Origin: Rhizoclosmatium globosum
Taxonomy: Eukaryota; Chytridiomycota; Chytridiomycetes; Chytridiales; Chytriomycetaceae
Reading direction: 5' to 3'
NCBI GenBank assembly: GCA_002104985.1
Contig: MCGO01000023.1
Location: 523,775 to 587,774, forward strand
DNA length: 64,000 nt
The notes beneath the pieces were generated by a model. That model saw only the letters and a program-made list of their open reading frames with translations, was not told the DNA's origin and searched no databases. Every line of letters begins with the position of its first letter. Position 1 is the stretch's first letter. Shown here in pieces: positions 45,781 to 57,500 of this stretch. The position numbers and the translations under genes were made by a program.

Positions 45781-46786
45781 TCAGTCATCCTTCTCGGCTC
45801 CGGTGAAGTACTTCGTGTACGCTTCTCCATCCACAGTCCCAATCTTAAAATTCTCATTCCCACCTTCCTCCTTTTCTACGCGTTTCGCTACATCCAGTTT
45901 CGCTTCAAACTCTTCTTCTATAATGACAATAGTTTCTCCACCAGCAACAGGAAAGATGGACAGGCACCAGTGACACTTCCGCGCCTTCAAAGGAACCTCT
46001 TTGCAACACTCCTCGCACTCCTTCATTTTGTGGGCATCGTTCTTTGGTTTCAAGATTGAATTGGAATACAGTTTGACGAAAAAGAACATTGCGATTCCGA
46101 TGATGAAGAAGTTTAGGACGTATTCGATGAAGCGACCGTAGTTCCACGTGACTGCTCCGTCTGTAGTCGCTTGCTGTTGTTGGGTATTGTCAGTACGGGT
46201 TAATTGGGTGTTTGGGAAGCTCACTTCGATTGTGGTGTATCCGTGTGCGCTTCCTGTTTTACATTTCCCGATTTTTGAGTCGTCTGGGCATCGCATTACG
46301 AGAAAGAGGTTTGCTGTTTGCATAATAGGAAAGGTGAGTGTTGTTTGGCACTGATTGATTTGCAGTGAACGAACCCATGTTGTGTTCACCACCGAGACCG
46401 AGAATTGGTGTAATAAGATCTTGGAGGAATGAATTGACCATGGCGGAGAAGGCAGCACCTTTTGGGTTGGGTTGGAAGACAGTTCATTTAGAAGAGGGTC
46501 AATTAACAGTTGTGTCTGAATGTTCAGAGATCCATATTAAGATATCCAAGCTATACTTCCTCCTCCCATTGGATGCTCTAGTATCGCACTACCACAACGT
46601 ACCCATGACAAGACCGACAGCAAGATCGACCATGTTTCCTGCCCGAATGAAAGCCCAGAAGGACTGAGCCGTTGTCCAGACTGCCGCTTCTCCCTTTTCA
46701 ACTTCGAGTTGGAGACGATCCGCAACTTCGGTTACTTTCTCAATTGTCCTTCGTTTGAGCGTTGTTGCTGAGGGAAAGGTGGACAT
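45781..46786 (-). CDS. MscL-type large-conductance mechanosensitive channel, copy 1
   Basis: The ATG at 46786 (MSTFPSATTLKRRTIEKV) leads into AQSFWAFIRAGNMVDLAVGLVMGTL. This is TM1 with the R-G/A-N-x-VDLAVG signature of MscL. After an intron come FTAMVNSFLQDLITPILGL, a loop with NLFLVMRCPDDS, then TWNYGRFIEYVLNFFIIGIAMFFFV (TM2). The cytosolic tail carries a CxxC pair set (ECEECCKEVPLKARKCHWC), likely a zinc ribbon, and an acidic end, about 290 residues in all. Bacterial MscL is 136 residues and has no zinc tail. The stop is at 45781. Role inferred: tension-gated release valve during hypo-osmotic shock, plausible for wall-less zoospores. Confidence 0.88.
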
Positions 46787-47005
46787 TTGGTGAACTTGTT
46801 TTGGAGTAAATCGATTTCCCTCACGAGACACGTCCGCTCATATAGATCATATATCTGCAATTATGAAGGAAAATGGACGAAAGGGATTTCAAAAACTGAA
46901 GTTTGATATTTTTTATGATAGCTACAGAGTGAAGAGGTCAAATGGAATTACTGATAAGCTCTATTCTAAGCGTAGAATTCAAGAGGCGAAAAAAGATGAC
47001 CGGTC

Positions 47006-47764
47006 TTAAACAGAAGAGGCGCAGAACTTGCACTTCTTGGCATCGAGGTGAATTTCTTCGAGACAAGCTTCACATTTCTTGGTAGTAACGGCGGCAGCAG
47101 CAACTTCCTCCTTCTTGGACAAATCAAGGAACTCTATTGGTGGAAATTGAGTATTAGGTTATAAGGAAATGACAGAGAGTTAGTCAGGAAAAATGTTGGG
47201 TGGCAGAAGACACGTACTAGCGTATGCCTTGACAACGAGGAACATGACGAACGCAACAATGACAAAGTAGATGACATTCTGCAAGAAACGACCGTAGTTC
47301 CAGGTGGCAGCACCGTCAAGGGCAGCCGCAGCAATGGTTGGGTAAATGTCGTTTGAACCAGTCTTGCACACCAACGACTTGTCTGAGCACTTCATAATCA
47401 AGAAAAGGTTCTCCAAGTTCTGTGTTTTGTTGTTTTTGTTGTTGGTATTGTGTTTGGGTTTTGGGTGCCGGTCAGTTGACTCAGATCACACTCTGATCAA
47501 AGAGCAGCGAACCTTCTGGCCAATCAGACCAATCACTGGTGAAATCAAGTCGTTGACGAACGACTGGACAATCACGTTGAATGCTCCACCGACAATGATA
47601 CTATTGAAAAGCGTGAGTCTGGCTGCACCCTTATTTAGTACTACTGAAGGAGACACTAACCCAACAGCAAGGTCAACAAGGGATCCACGCATCAAAAAGG
47701 TCTTGAAGTCCGCAAAGAAACCGCCAACGGCTTTGGAACCTGGGATATCAATCTTGGTGGACAT
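47006..47764 (-). CDS. MscL-type large-conductance mechanosensitive channel, copy 2
   Basis: The ATG at 47764 (MSTKIDIPGSKAVGGFF) gives DFKTFLMRGSLVDLAVG, an intron at about 47608-47662, IIVGGAFNVIVQSFVNDLISPVIGLIG, a second intron, LENLFLIMKCSDKSLVC, then AATWNYGRFLQNVIYFVIVAFVMFLVV (TM2). The tail ends KKCEACLEEIHLDAKKCKF plus CASSV, a four-Cys zinc-ribbon-like motif. Four exons. Directly upstream of copy 1 on the same strand and clearly a tandem duplicate, with the extracellular loop much diverged. Confidence 0.88.
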
Positions 47765-48024
47765 TTTGGTGTTTGGTGTTTGGTTGTTTGGAGGATGTTT
47801 CTTCTTCACGGCCCTCCAATTTGCTTGGGCTTGAATGCTTCTTACTTTTCTGCACAGCGTGCTCTTACCAAAAAAAGACACATTACTAACAATTGTAGTA
47901 AACACCATGTGTTTTGGGGGCGGGGGCGTTGATCACTGCCTCAACGGATCGGGTTTTCGGAAGTCGACCGTTCCGTGTCGTTCACTGCCCTCTTTCGCTA
48001 ATATAGTATTTATAAGGCATACGT

Positions 48025-49765
48025 TTATTCATCGTTATCTTTCCCCATAATATTCTCTTCTTCATCCGCCGCCTCACCTCCACAAGCTTGGGCATCATAG
48101 TCTTCAACCCTTGCAGGACTGATTGCGTTTTCCCTCAACTTTGCATTTACGTACATCAATACCAATCCAATAGCTTTCTTAACTCCCAACCGATTTTGAC
48201 CCTTTGTATCAGAAAGTTCACTCTGTAAAGCAGGGATTGCCAGTAAGATACGTGCAACCTGAGCCAATGCGGGGAATTTTGAGACTCCGACAACAGACCG
48301 ACCATTCTCCAATTTCAGACTGTTGCTGCAACTTGGATTAGTGGACGATCCTCTTGACACTAATCCAATAAACTCATCGATTTCCTTTCGAACTGAAACC
48401 ACGTTTGGCGATGTTTTGTAATGATTCGCGATATAATTCCACCCTTCGACTCCATATTTTAATCGGATGTATACAGGTATACTGAGCCTGAGTATGTAAA
48501 CTAGACGGTATACAATACGGTATGCTAAGTACACGGTATACGTATACTGGCGTACACTAATTCTTGTAAACTCATGCGACGATGAATGCCCTCCACTCTC
48601 CTCCAGACTCACGCCAATCTTATTTTCACGAGATGTGTAATAACATACAGTACAAATGTTATAATCGCGACACGTCTTGCATTTGTATTGTGGTCCCGTG
48701 AATCCCTTACTTCCACACAAAACACACGCAGTGTACTTCCATCTCGGTGTAGAACCTGGTGGAGGCCCTGAAGGTTCTTGTGCTTTCAACGAAGAGTTTG
48801 AACGAGCTGCTTTCAATACACGTCTGACAGTACCCACAACAGCTTTCAATGTGTTGAAAATGTGTTGATCGACTTCTCCTGCGGTGCAGTTTGCGCCAGA
48901 TGCGGCTGCAGAAGAGCTAGCTGAAGTTGTCACTGATGTAATACTAGGCGCGCCAGTGGTGGCGCTCAATGCAGCTGAGGATGCAGCTTGTTTGCTTCCT
49001 TCAAAGGCAGGCTTGGAAGCATTTGGTAAATGTCCACCAACTTCGTTGACCCTATTTGGTCCAGCAACAGCCGCTTTCAATGCGCGAGTAATCACAAAAA
49101 ATGAAAATGCAGCAGTTTGTGCGGCAGTGGCGGAGGCAGCAGTACGTGGTTGCTCATTCCAGATATACTTTGCGTGCCGGAGTCCTTCTTTTACTGTGTA
49201 GGACGCGTTCCGGTTGTGCAAGTGTTTGTATTTGTCAGCGATGTGCAACATGGATTGAGTGGTGTCAGATTGTCGCGAAGTGGATGAAGGGAACTCTGCA
49301 GATGACACGGGAGCCTCTACATTCGAAGCCAAAGAAGGAGCCACAATAATTGAGAGTTTCGGCACACTGGCACTGACACGACCACGTTCGAGTTTGAGCA
49401 GATCCTGAATTTCAATGTCGCTGTCAATCTGGATCGAGTCGCCATCTTTGTCAATGTAAAAAGCAGAAATTGAAGCTGTGTCTGGAATTCGGAATACTTT
49501 CTTGACCTGGTTTTGAATTGATTGATTGTTTGGTTGGTTGAGTTAAGACCAGATTCAAAGGAAAGGGTTAGGGTTACAGGCTCGGTCCCACAGAAGAAAG
49601 CGACGACTGGTTAGGGTTGCTACTCACCTTGGATGCAAACTGTGTCCATGAAGCCTCAGCCTCGTCAAACACAATCTGTCGCACGGTGCCAATATGCTCA
49701 ACCTTCACTCGCACAATGTCTTCTAATCCATTGGCGGATATCGATGGAGACCGGATGCTCGACAT
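48025..49765 (-). CDS. PB1 and ZZ zinc-finger protein (p62/NBR1-like layout)
   Basis: The ATG at 49765 starts MSSIRSPSISANG, then VRVKVEHIGTVRQIVFDE and, after an intron (about 49507-49627), VFRIPDTASISAFYIDKDGD followed by IQIDSDIEIQDLLKL. This is a PB1 fold with the acidic OPCA-type DxDGD...D segment. A long Ala/Ser/Thr-rich linker follows, then a ZZ zinc finger (CVLCGSKGFTGPQYKCKTC, DYNICTVC, GGHSSSHEF). After it comes a Tyr/Ile-rich, partly hydrophobic stretch (near 48420-48560) and an acidic end. PB1 followed by ZZ is the layout of the selective autophagy receptors p62 and NBR1, but no UBA or FW domain is seen. Intron 1 contains TTAGGG units. Confidence 0.75.
49565..49618 (-). repeat. 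Telomere-type TTAGGG units in intron 1 of the PB1-ZZ gene
   Basis: GGTTAGGGTTA at about 49566-49576 and GGTTAGGGTT at 49609-49618 on the plus strand, both within the first intron of the minus-strand gene. Confidence 0.8.
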
Positions 49766-50449
49766 GTTCTTGAATGTTCTGTGTGTGTTTTGGGTGCTCG
49801 TGGGGAAGTTCTTGGCAACGTGGAGTGTCTCACTTGCCAAAGATTTTCCGCCCGAATAAAGTACCACAATTCACATTTTGGATTCCACTGGATTCCATGC
49901 TCCATAGATACTCAATTAAAGCCGGGAAGATGCAGTGTCCATTTCTATTCACGAATTAACTAAAAAGCAAGGGTTCCGATTGACCAGATTAAACTCTGGA
50001 ATACATAGTTTGATATTCATTAGAGAGAAATAACTTGCGAATGCCTTTGGAGGCGATTTGTTGAGATATCGTTGAATTTGAATCCGAAGCGGAGAACCCT
50101 AATATGACAATGACATTAGAGTCCATATTGAACAAAGGTGCTGCTTGAAGCGCCGACAACGTCGCTTGCCAGGGTCTGATGTAGCAATACTTGTTTTATG
50201 AAGGACAACTGTGAGCCTTTCGATCGACAATGTCTGGTGAACGACGAAGCATATGTGAAGAGTATTGTAGCACACGATTTGTTGGCACAGCTTTTGTTGG
50301 ACGCACTAGGAATTCGTCATGTGCATTCTTCATTTGTTGGAATTGGCTTCACCGCATATGCGCCACGAAATGAACATGTTCCACATATTTTTAATCTTCT
50401 ATAATAACCCAAGAGAGTAAAATCCAGCTTTACACTTTATCACGGCACA
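49766..50449. other. Intergenic, one doubtful ORF
   Basis: A 68-codon ORF on + (50198-50404) has plausible composition but no match I recognise. The rest shows nothing. Confidence 0.4.
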
Positions 50450-52795
50450 TCAAAACAGCGAAATCAAAACCGCACATCGAACAGTCGACCCTTCAATAAT
50501 CCCATTCGCTTCCTGCAGCCCTTTCACTTCACCCATAAGCTCTTCACCACTCACACGATTCGCATCCCCAACAAACTTGGCGTCCTGGTTTAATGGGACA
50601 GTAATCATGGTCTCAAACGCGTATGGCTCAACTACGACTGTGGACGCTTGTCTCGCGACGTGGATATACAAACACGCTTTCGACCACACTTGGACGACGG
50701 GTCGTGTGTCTGTGTATCCGCTGATTTTCTTGTCTTGCTTTCGGTAGAGATAGAGTGAGATGCGGGGCGTTTGTTTTGTGGAGTCGTTGCGGAGCATGAT
50801 GTACCAGAGGGAGCCCGCGTATGCTACGGGGTTGCTGTATTGTTTCAAGCGGGAGGTGGCGATTTTTTGGAGAGGGAATTCGAGGCTGATGCGGAGGGGT
50901 TGGACTTCGGAGAGGTTGTGGCGGAAAGGGGGGTTGAAGATCCAGTCGTAGAATGAGGGGGGTGGGAGGAAGGCGGCGGGGGGTTCGGGGATGGATGGGT
51001 CTAAGGAGGAGAGGATCTTTTGGGAGATTCCAAGGCGGTCGTTTGTGTATTTCAGGCCGAGGGAAGGGGATTTTAAGGGGGCTTTCTTGACGAGGAAGTG
51101 GAGGTGGAGAGCGGATTTGTGATGGAGTGAGAGAGTCAATGGAGAAATTAAACCTTCGGAATTGAGGACGGAGAGTGTGGAGGGCGGAATGTGTGTGTAG
51201 ATGATTCCGTTGGAGATCAAGTCGATTGCGTTGGGGACGCTATTGATGTCGGAAGAAACCAAGAATGTAGAAGCAGCGCGTCGTTCGTAAAACGACTGTG
51301 GAATTGATGGTGCAGCTTTTTTCGGAGCACCGAGTGGGGAGGGACGAATTGGAACGTGTATTTGGGTTTGGCGGTTAAAGTTGGTTGCCGACGAAGGACG
51401 AGGAGGGTAAAGGGGTGAAGTTGGTGGAGAAACAAGAGTTGGTGGTGGAATTGGAGCAGGTTCGTCTTCTTCCTCGTCGATATCAGCAAGAATACCGATC
51501 CGCTTTGTTGGTTCAGGGGCAGCAGCTCGCGGAGACGTTGGTGGGGATTCCAAGTCACTTAGATCACCATCCACAAGCATTTCTTGATTTAAATAATCGT
51601 CTTCGTCCTTGGGCACTTGAGAGTCTGTGTCTTGAACGACCAATTTGGTTCCTGTGCTAGAAATGGACTCTGTAAAGTTGACTTGGTCACGAGAATGTGA
51701 GTTTCGAGTAACTCCACTCAAAAAGTCACGGATTTTTGGAATTTCTGCTCCACCATCGCGGGCTTTGATTGCGCTTGTCAAGAAGGCGTATCGTTCGGCT
51801 GCATATGTTGTATTAGCTGGCCCAATTTATAAATTCAGGATAGGTACCTTCACTCTTGACGAAAAAGACATCAGAACATACGATAGTGGCGAGCCAGTCA
51901 TAGTCGAGCTGGGAATAGATGGATGGACCTAATTGAGAATTGTATGCACCTTCCTTGCAGAGATAAATGAGACAGTTGCGCAATAGGAGTTCCGAGTAAG
52001 GACCGAAATCGTGTGTGGAAGCAAAGAAAAAGAAGGGGAGAATGTTTGAGGGAGTGAAAGCCAGTTTCTGGATGTAAATTGAGCACTGGTCACAGAGTTC
52101 TTCGTCGGAAAAGAAGTAAGCTGCTGGAAGGAGAGTTGTAAATGTATCGTCTGTGACTCTGTGGCCGAATTTTCCGTAGATTCTGTTTATGATAAATTGG
52201 GTCAAGGTCAGGTGGGTCAGGTGGATTGGGTGAACAGGATTGATATCAAGGGGGCCATTCGATGAAGGGGAAACAGAATAATACCTTTCCAATATGATAT
52301 CAACACCTTCTCTTGTCACGCCTTTGATAACGTCAATATCGATTGAGTGGTCTCTTGCAAATGGGTCCGATGTTCCCTGTTTCCGGATTGCCTTTGAGTA
52401 CTTTTGGGCCGACAGACCCGTCGCAAGCGCAATGTTCTGGTCAAGTGTCGCACGGAAGAATCTGTTTGAGTCTGGGATTTGGAGAGTGTTAACCCTAAGT
52501 TAACCCCAACCAACCACCGTGGCTCTTCAGGGTTAACTCCGCCAGTATTTACTCACACAAAAGCACCCGATGCAGTTTGTGCTCGATTCCGAGGATGCGC
52601 ACGGAAATGTCGGCGAAGGCTGAGTTTGCGAGGCCTGTGCTTCGGATGGCGTTGAATACGCGGGCATTGGTCTCGTCGCGGGTCGCTGCGATGCTTTGGT
52701 GCGTAGTAGATCGATGGGGTTAGCTGCTGCGATTTGGGGTTAACAGACTGAGAAGGGGCGACTCACTCGGAGGCGATGGTCACTTTCATTTCCAT
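50450..52795 (-). CDS. BTB/POZ domain protein, germ cell-less-like
   Basis: The ATG at 52795 (MEMKVTIASE) is followed by an exon reading NAIRSTGLANSAFADISVRI and EHKLHRVLL. This is the start of a BTB domain, in which the target is held by a surface groove and Cul3 may be bound. DSNRFFRATLDQNIALATG continues it, and after an intron RIYGKFGHRVTDDTFTTLLPAAYF and DEELCDQCSIYI form a BACK-like helical region. The long last exon (51781-50450) is Pro/Ser-rich then mixed beta, with no domain I recognise. An intron at about 52470-52555 carries a TTAGGG unit. Order and sequence recall Drosophila germ cell-less and fungal relatives, but specificity is unknown. Confidence 0.7.
52488..52500 (-). repeat. 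Telomere-type unit in BTB gene intron
   Basis: GTTAACCCTAAGT on the plus strand, close to the acceptor of an early intron; TTAGGGTTAAC on the coding strand. Confidence 0.7.
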
Positions 52796-53134
52796 GTCAA
52801 TTTGAAGGAGTTGGGTGATGCTTGGTTTTCAATTGAGGGAAAGAATCATCAAGAACAAACAAATCTTTCAATAATAAACTAACTTGAGTCGATAATAGGT
52901 TCAGTGACCAAATTAAATAGAGAGCCAAAAAGAAATTTGTAAATTGAAATGGTATTAAAATGAACATGGTAAGATAGTAATCGTGACAAAGAGAACAACA
53001 GTAAAATAGGCATTGGCTCGTATCCCAATATTGATTTTCGTAGCCGAGAAGCGTTTGCATCTGAAAATGTATTCTTTGATTCTTTTCAACACGTTTCTTC
53101 CCTCATAACCTCACCAGTCGGTGGGACTTGAGGA
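52796..53134. other. Bidirectional promoter region
   Basis: About 340 AT-rich bases between the divergent BTB and Cys-rich protein genes. Nothing else seen. Confidence 0.5.
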
Positions 53135-54397
53135 ATGCCACCTGTAATGGAAGTCTACTGTCAATGTTCATTTGGAAAACTACGAAAGGGAGTGAAACCT
53201 GGGCCTGCAAGAGTGCGGATAGAAAGGGCAAGACGTCTTACGCAACCAAAGACTATGAACCAACACAAGTGCGACCCATGCTTTACTTGCAAAGCCAAGA
53301 CAGGAAATTGTGCCTGTCTGAAGCTATTCAGCTGCCACTTCTGCGATCCCAATGGAGAAAGATATAATCTTACTCCGGAAGAAGTCAAACAATGGCACAT
53401 TCATGAACGAGCTGCATCGAGCGCTTCAGAGAGCGACAATGATGATATTGCTCCCATGGTTGATTTGGAGGCCATGGCTGAATTGGAGGTCCCTTTGGTG
53501 GCTGCGGACTTGCCTCAAGTTCAAGTTGATAAGAGACACACTATTCATGTTCCTTCTCCAAACCTTGTCCCTAATATTCCATCGGCGTTGTTTAAACCTC
53601 CTGATTTGATTTGGTGGTTCGGGCAACCATTCGAGAATCAAGATGATGTGGAAATCCAAATTCTTGAAGATGGTGTTGCTTCTAATGATGTTGCTACGAT
53701 TCGCGTTGACTCTGAAAATGAAACGCTGCCATTTGTAAACGAGGCCATTAAGGACTATACTTGGATCATGTGGCATTCGCGATTGTTTTCGATCGAATAC
53801 AGTAAGGTTGATTGGCTCAATACTCTTATTCTGTCTGCAAACAACGGGACACTGGAATCATACATTTCCATGAACATGAATCAAACAAATTGGCTCGTTG
53901 AGCATGAGAGACGCATGTTATCCATCTGGCTGGGTCATCGAAACAATCCAATTCTAAAATACGTTCTCGTGCAGCTGTTTTATGCGTTCCTCAAGAATTT
54001 GAAGAAGGATCGGTATTTGGAACTCGTTTGGTACGGGAATGAAGGTCTATGGAAGCAGAATGGAATTAATGAAAATGGGGAATGGTGTACCTTGATGACA
54101 ATTGGATTTCAAAAGCCGAGTGAGTGTCAGTTGCTTTTCGCGTGTATTCTGTGCTGTCAACGGCCTCGTGTATTTTTTGGCACTCAGTACACATACTTTT
54201 GTCAACACTGTTTGTTGTCACGTGTCGGGATATACAAATGCCCTCGAGAGGGGTGTGGAAGTTATCGGTTGATCAAGTTTGAGTTGCCGTCTAGTAATAG
54301 TTACAAGTGTAATTCGTGTGGTTCCCATCCCACGAATTGGAAGTTGGAGGCTGTGTTCATTCAGCAGTCGTCATCGAATCTTTCGCACATATCTTAG
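53135..54397 (+). CDS. Cys-rich single-exon protein, unknown; possible domesticated element
   Basis: 420 residues from the ATG at 53135 with no intron. The N-terminus is a Cys/His cluster (CQCSFGKLRKGVKPGP, KCDPCFTCKAKTGNCACLKL, CHFCDPNGERYNLTPEEV). An acidic linker follows, then a helical middle (WIMWHSRLFSIEYSKVDWL). The C-terminal cluster has paired cysteines (CILCC, YFCQHCLLS, KCPREGCGSYRL, YKCNSCGSHP), likely zinc-binding. No transposase triad is visible. Intronless structure among intron-rich neighbours and zinc modules at both ends would fit a gene derived from a mobile element or a lineage-specific regulator; neither is shown. Confidence 0.55.
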   Translation: MPPVMEVYCQCSFGKLRKGVKPGPARVRIERARRLTQPKTMNQHKCDPCFTCKAKTGNCACLKLFSCHFCDPNGERYNLTPEEVKQWHIHERAASSASESDNDDIAPMVDLEAMAELEVPLVAADLPQVQVDKRHTIHVPSPNLVPNIPSALFKPPDLIWWFGQPFENQDDVEIQILEDGVASNDVATIRVDSENETLPFVNEAIKDYTWIMWHSRLFSIEYSKVDWLNTLILSANNGTLESYISMNMNQTNWLVEHERRMLSIWLGHRNNPILKYVLVQLFYAFLKNLKKDRYLELVWYGNEGLWKQNGINENGEWCTLMTIGFQKPSECQLLFACILCCQRPRVFFGTQYTYFCQHCLLSRVGIYKCPREGCGSYRLIKFELPSSNSYKCNSCGSHPTNWKLEAVFIQQSSSNLSHIS

Positions 54398-54541
54398 TTG
54401 TTTTAGTATTCTTAGACATGTATACTTAAAAAGAGAAACCATCTGAATATTCCATGTCTGTTTTATGACGTGATGTTCGAGAGATTTCCGCTTCGCATTT
54501 CACACAAACTCAACCACAGGCACCACCTTTGAAGGAACCAG

Positions 54542-57500
54542 ATGAAGACGCGGTTCACCTCGCTCGACGTTGCAGCAATTGTCGCTGATTTGCAGTCGTT
54601 GATTGGGCTTCGGCTGGCGAATAGTTGAGTACAGTTAACCCTAACTTGAAGTTGTTATCTTCTTTGCTCACACCTTTTCCAGTCTACGATTCCAATCCAA
54701 AAACATTCATTCTCAAGTTTGCCAAGCCGGACTTCAAAGCACTTGTTTTGATTGAATCGGGGATCAGAGGTTCGTGTGAAGGTTGCTAACAAAGCTGACT
54801 GTTGAATCACAACCAAAGTACATCCAACAAACTACGCAAGAGAAAAGAGCAACACTCCTTCAAACTTTAATGCGAAACTGAGGAAGCATTTGAAGACGAG
54901 AAGACTGTCCTCGGTTAAGCAACTTGGCGTCGATCGTATTATCGACTTTATCTTTGGAGAAGATGAGTTTGGTGAGTGTTTGGTAGCTTGATTGGTTGAT
55001 GAGGGGGAAGCTTCGTTTGCTTGGAGGGTTGTGTGATGGACTCACACCTTTTCAACTTTTAGCATATCATCTGTTTGTCGAACTTTATTCATCGGGAAAC
55101 ATTATCCTCACGGGCCACGACCACGTCATTCTGGCGGTACTCCGTGTCGTTGATGTCGAAACAAATGCTCTGTCAGGCGCCTCTGCTCCAGCCACTACAG
55201 CCACAGTCGCCGACGACGTTAACGCAGATGCTCAAAGGATTGAAAAGAAGGAAGCTATTGTGAAGAAGGAGACAAAAGAGACGGCGAAGGAAGACGGAAA
55301 GAAGGATGAGAACGAAAAAGTGGAAATCAACTTCCGTGTCGGACAGCGATATACTATGGTCGATTTCGTGAGGTCGTTCAATGGGTTGAATCGAGATGGA
55401 ATTATTGCTGCGCTTGATGAATACCGAAAGTCTGTTCCGGCTGGAGGTGTTGATGAGGAAGTCGACGCTGTAGTCCCTGACGAGCCTGCTACGACAGCTA
55501 CAGTCTCTGGTGGGAAAGGTGGAAAGTCAACTAAAGCTGCAAAGACTCAAAAAAAGAAGGACAAGAAAGCTAAGCAGAGTGTTGGTGGGAAGGATGTCAC
55601 CTTGCGAAAGTGGGCAAAGGAAAAGTTTGGCTTCTTGTACGGACCTGCACTTGTTGATCATGCTCTTTCGTTTGGAAGCGTTTTGGATGCTACCATTAAA
55701 ATGAGTGAAGTCGTTGGGGATGATTCTACGTTTGAGAGTGTTGTCGATGCTCTTACGAATGGATTTGGGGATGCGAATCGGATTATGGACTTGGCGTTTG
55801 AAGGAAAGAATGCCTTTGAAGGATGGATTACGCAAGTCGAGCACAAGGTTAGCGTTATTTACAATCATATCTGAACTAAAGAAATCTTCACAGGGTGCGA
55901 CGCTGCCCAACTCGGAATCTACACAAGATACACTCATCATTTACGATGAATTCCATCCCTACAACTTTTCGCAACTCGCACAGCTTCCAGCTGACCCTCC
56001 AATCCTCCACCACAACACCTTTTCGAAGTGTGTCGACGAATTCTTCACACATACCGAATCTCACCGTCTTCAACTACGACTCCATGCAGCCGAAACTACC
56101 GCGTCCAAAAAGCTTGCATCCGTGTCACAAAGCCATACCGCCCAAGTCACTCGCCTCCAAACTGCGACACAACAGAGCGCTAAAGTCGCAGCTTGTATTG
56201 AATCGAATCTCGAGGTTGTCGATGCTGTCATCAACACTGTCCGTCAGTTTGTCGCCAGTGGAATGGATTGGGTTGAACTGTGGGAGTTGGTGAAGGAAGA
56301 GGCGAGGATGGGGAATTATGTCGCGAGTGTCATTACGGGGTTGAAGCTTGAAGTCGGGGTTGTGAGTGTTGGGCTCTTGGATCCGGAGTTTGTTGATGAA
56401 GAAGGAGATGGGGGTGATGATGAGGACAGTGAAGAGGAGAGTAATAGCGATGATGATGCGGATGTTAAAGCGGCGAGGGGGCGGAAGAGAGCTGAGAAGG
56501 CTAAGTTTGAGAAGGAGAGGGAGAAGAGAAGGAGGGAGAATACTCTGAAAATCGATTTGGATATTTACTTGAGTGCGTGGGGAAATGCAAGGCGGTATTA
56601 TGATTCGAAGAAGCTTGCTGCTGTGAAGGGTAAGTGTTGTGTTAGTAAGGGTGTCACTAATATCTTGCTATAGCGGAAAAGACTATTCATGCTGTCGGAA
56701 AAGCGTTAAAACAAGCCGAAAAGAAGATTACGCAAGACTTGAAGGCAACGAAAAGCGCCGCACCTATGATCAAGACGATTCGTACTCCATATTGGTTCGA
56801 AAAGTACAATTGGTTCATCAGTTCTGAAAACTACTTGGTTGTATCTGGACGCGACTCTGCTCAAACTGACGTGCTTCTGCGAAAGTATATGCGAAAGGAT
56901 GATGTGCTGGTGTGTGCAGATGTTGAGGGTGCACCGGCTGTACTGGTGATCAATAGCTTCAGTGCTGGTTTTGGGGACGTCGCTGGTGCACGGCCTCCTG
57001 GTTTGACACCTGAAGCTCCAATCCCACCGTTGACGTTGCATCAAGCTGGAACCATGACTGTCGCGCATTCTAAAGCGTGGGAGAGCAAGATTATCACTTC
57101 AGCGTGGTGGGTTCGTGGTGATGTTGTAATGAAGGCTGGAGGCATTGCGCTGCTGTCGCGTGGGGATAAGAACTACTTGGTAAGCTACCACTATTACCTT
57201 GAATCTTTTTGCTTACGGTTGTTGTTTAGCCACCAGTTCAGCTTATTTATGGATTTGGATTGCTGTTTGCTGTGGATGAAGAGAGTTCAAAGAGGCACTT
57301 TGATGAAAGGAGACCTTGGACTCGTTTTGGTGATGTTGCGGTACCTGAAACAGACGGAACAGCGTTGGTCGATCTTGACGAAGACGAAGCAGATGGAAAC
57401 GAAGCACAAGAAGATTCTGAAGAAGATGCGCCTATCGCTGATCAAGAACCTGAGTCAGTTGTGGTCAACTTTGACAAGTATCAACTGGAGAAGCCTCATG

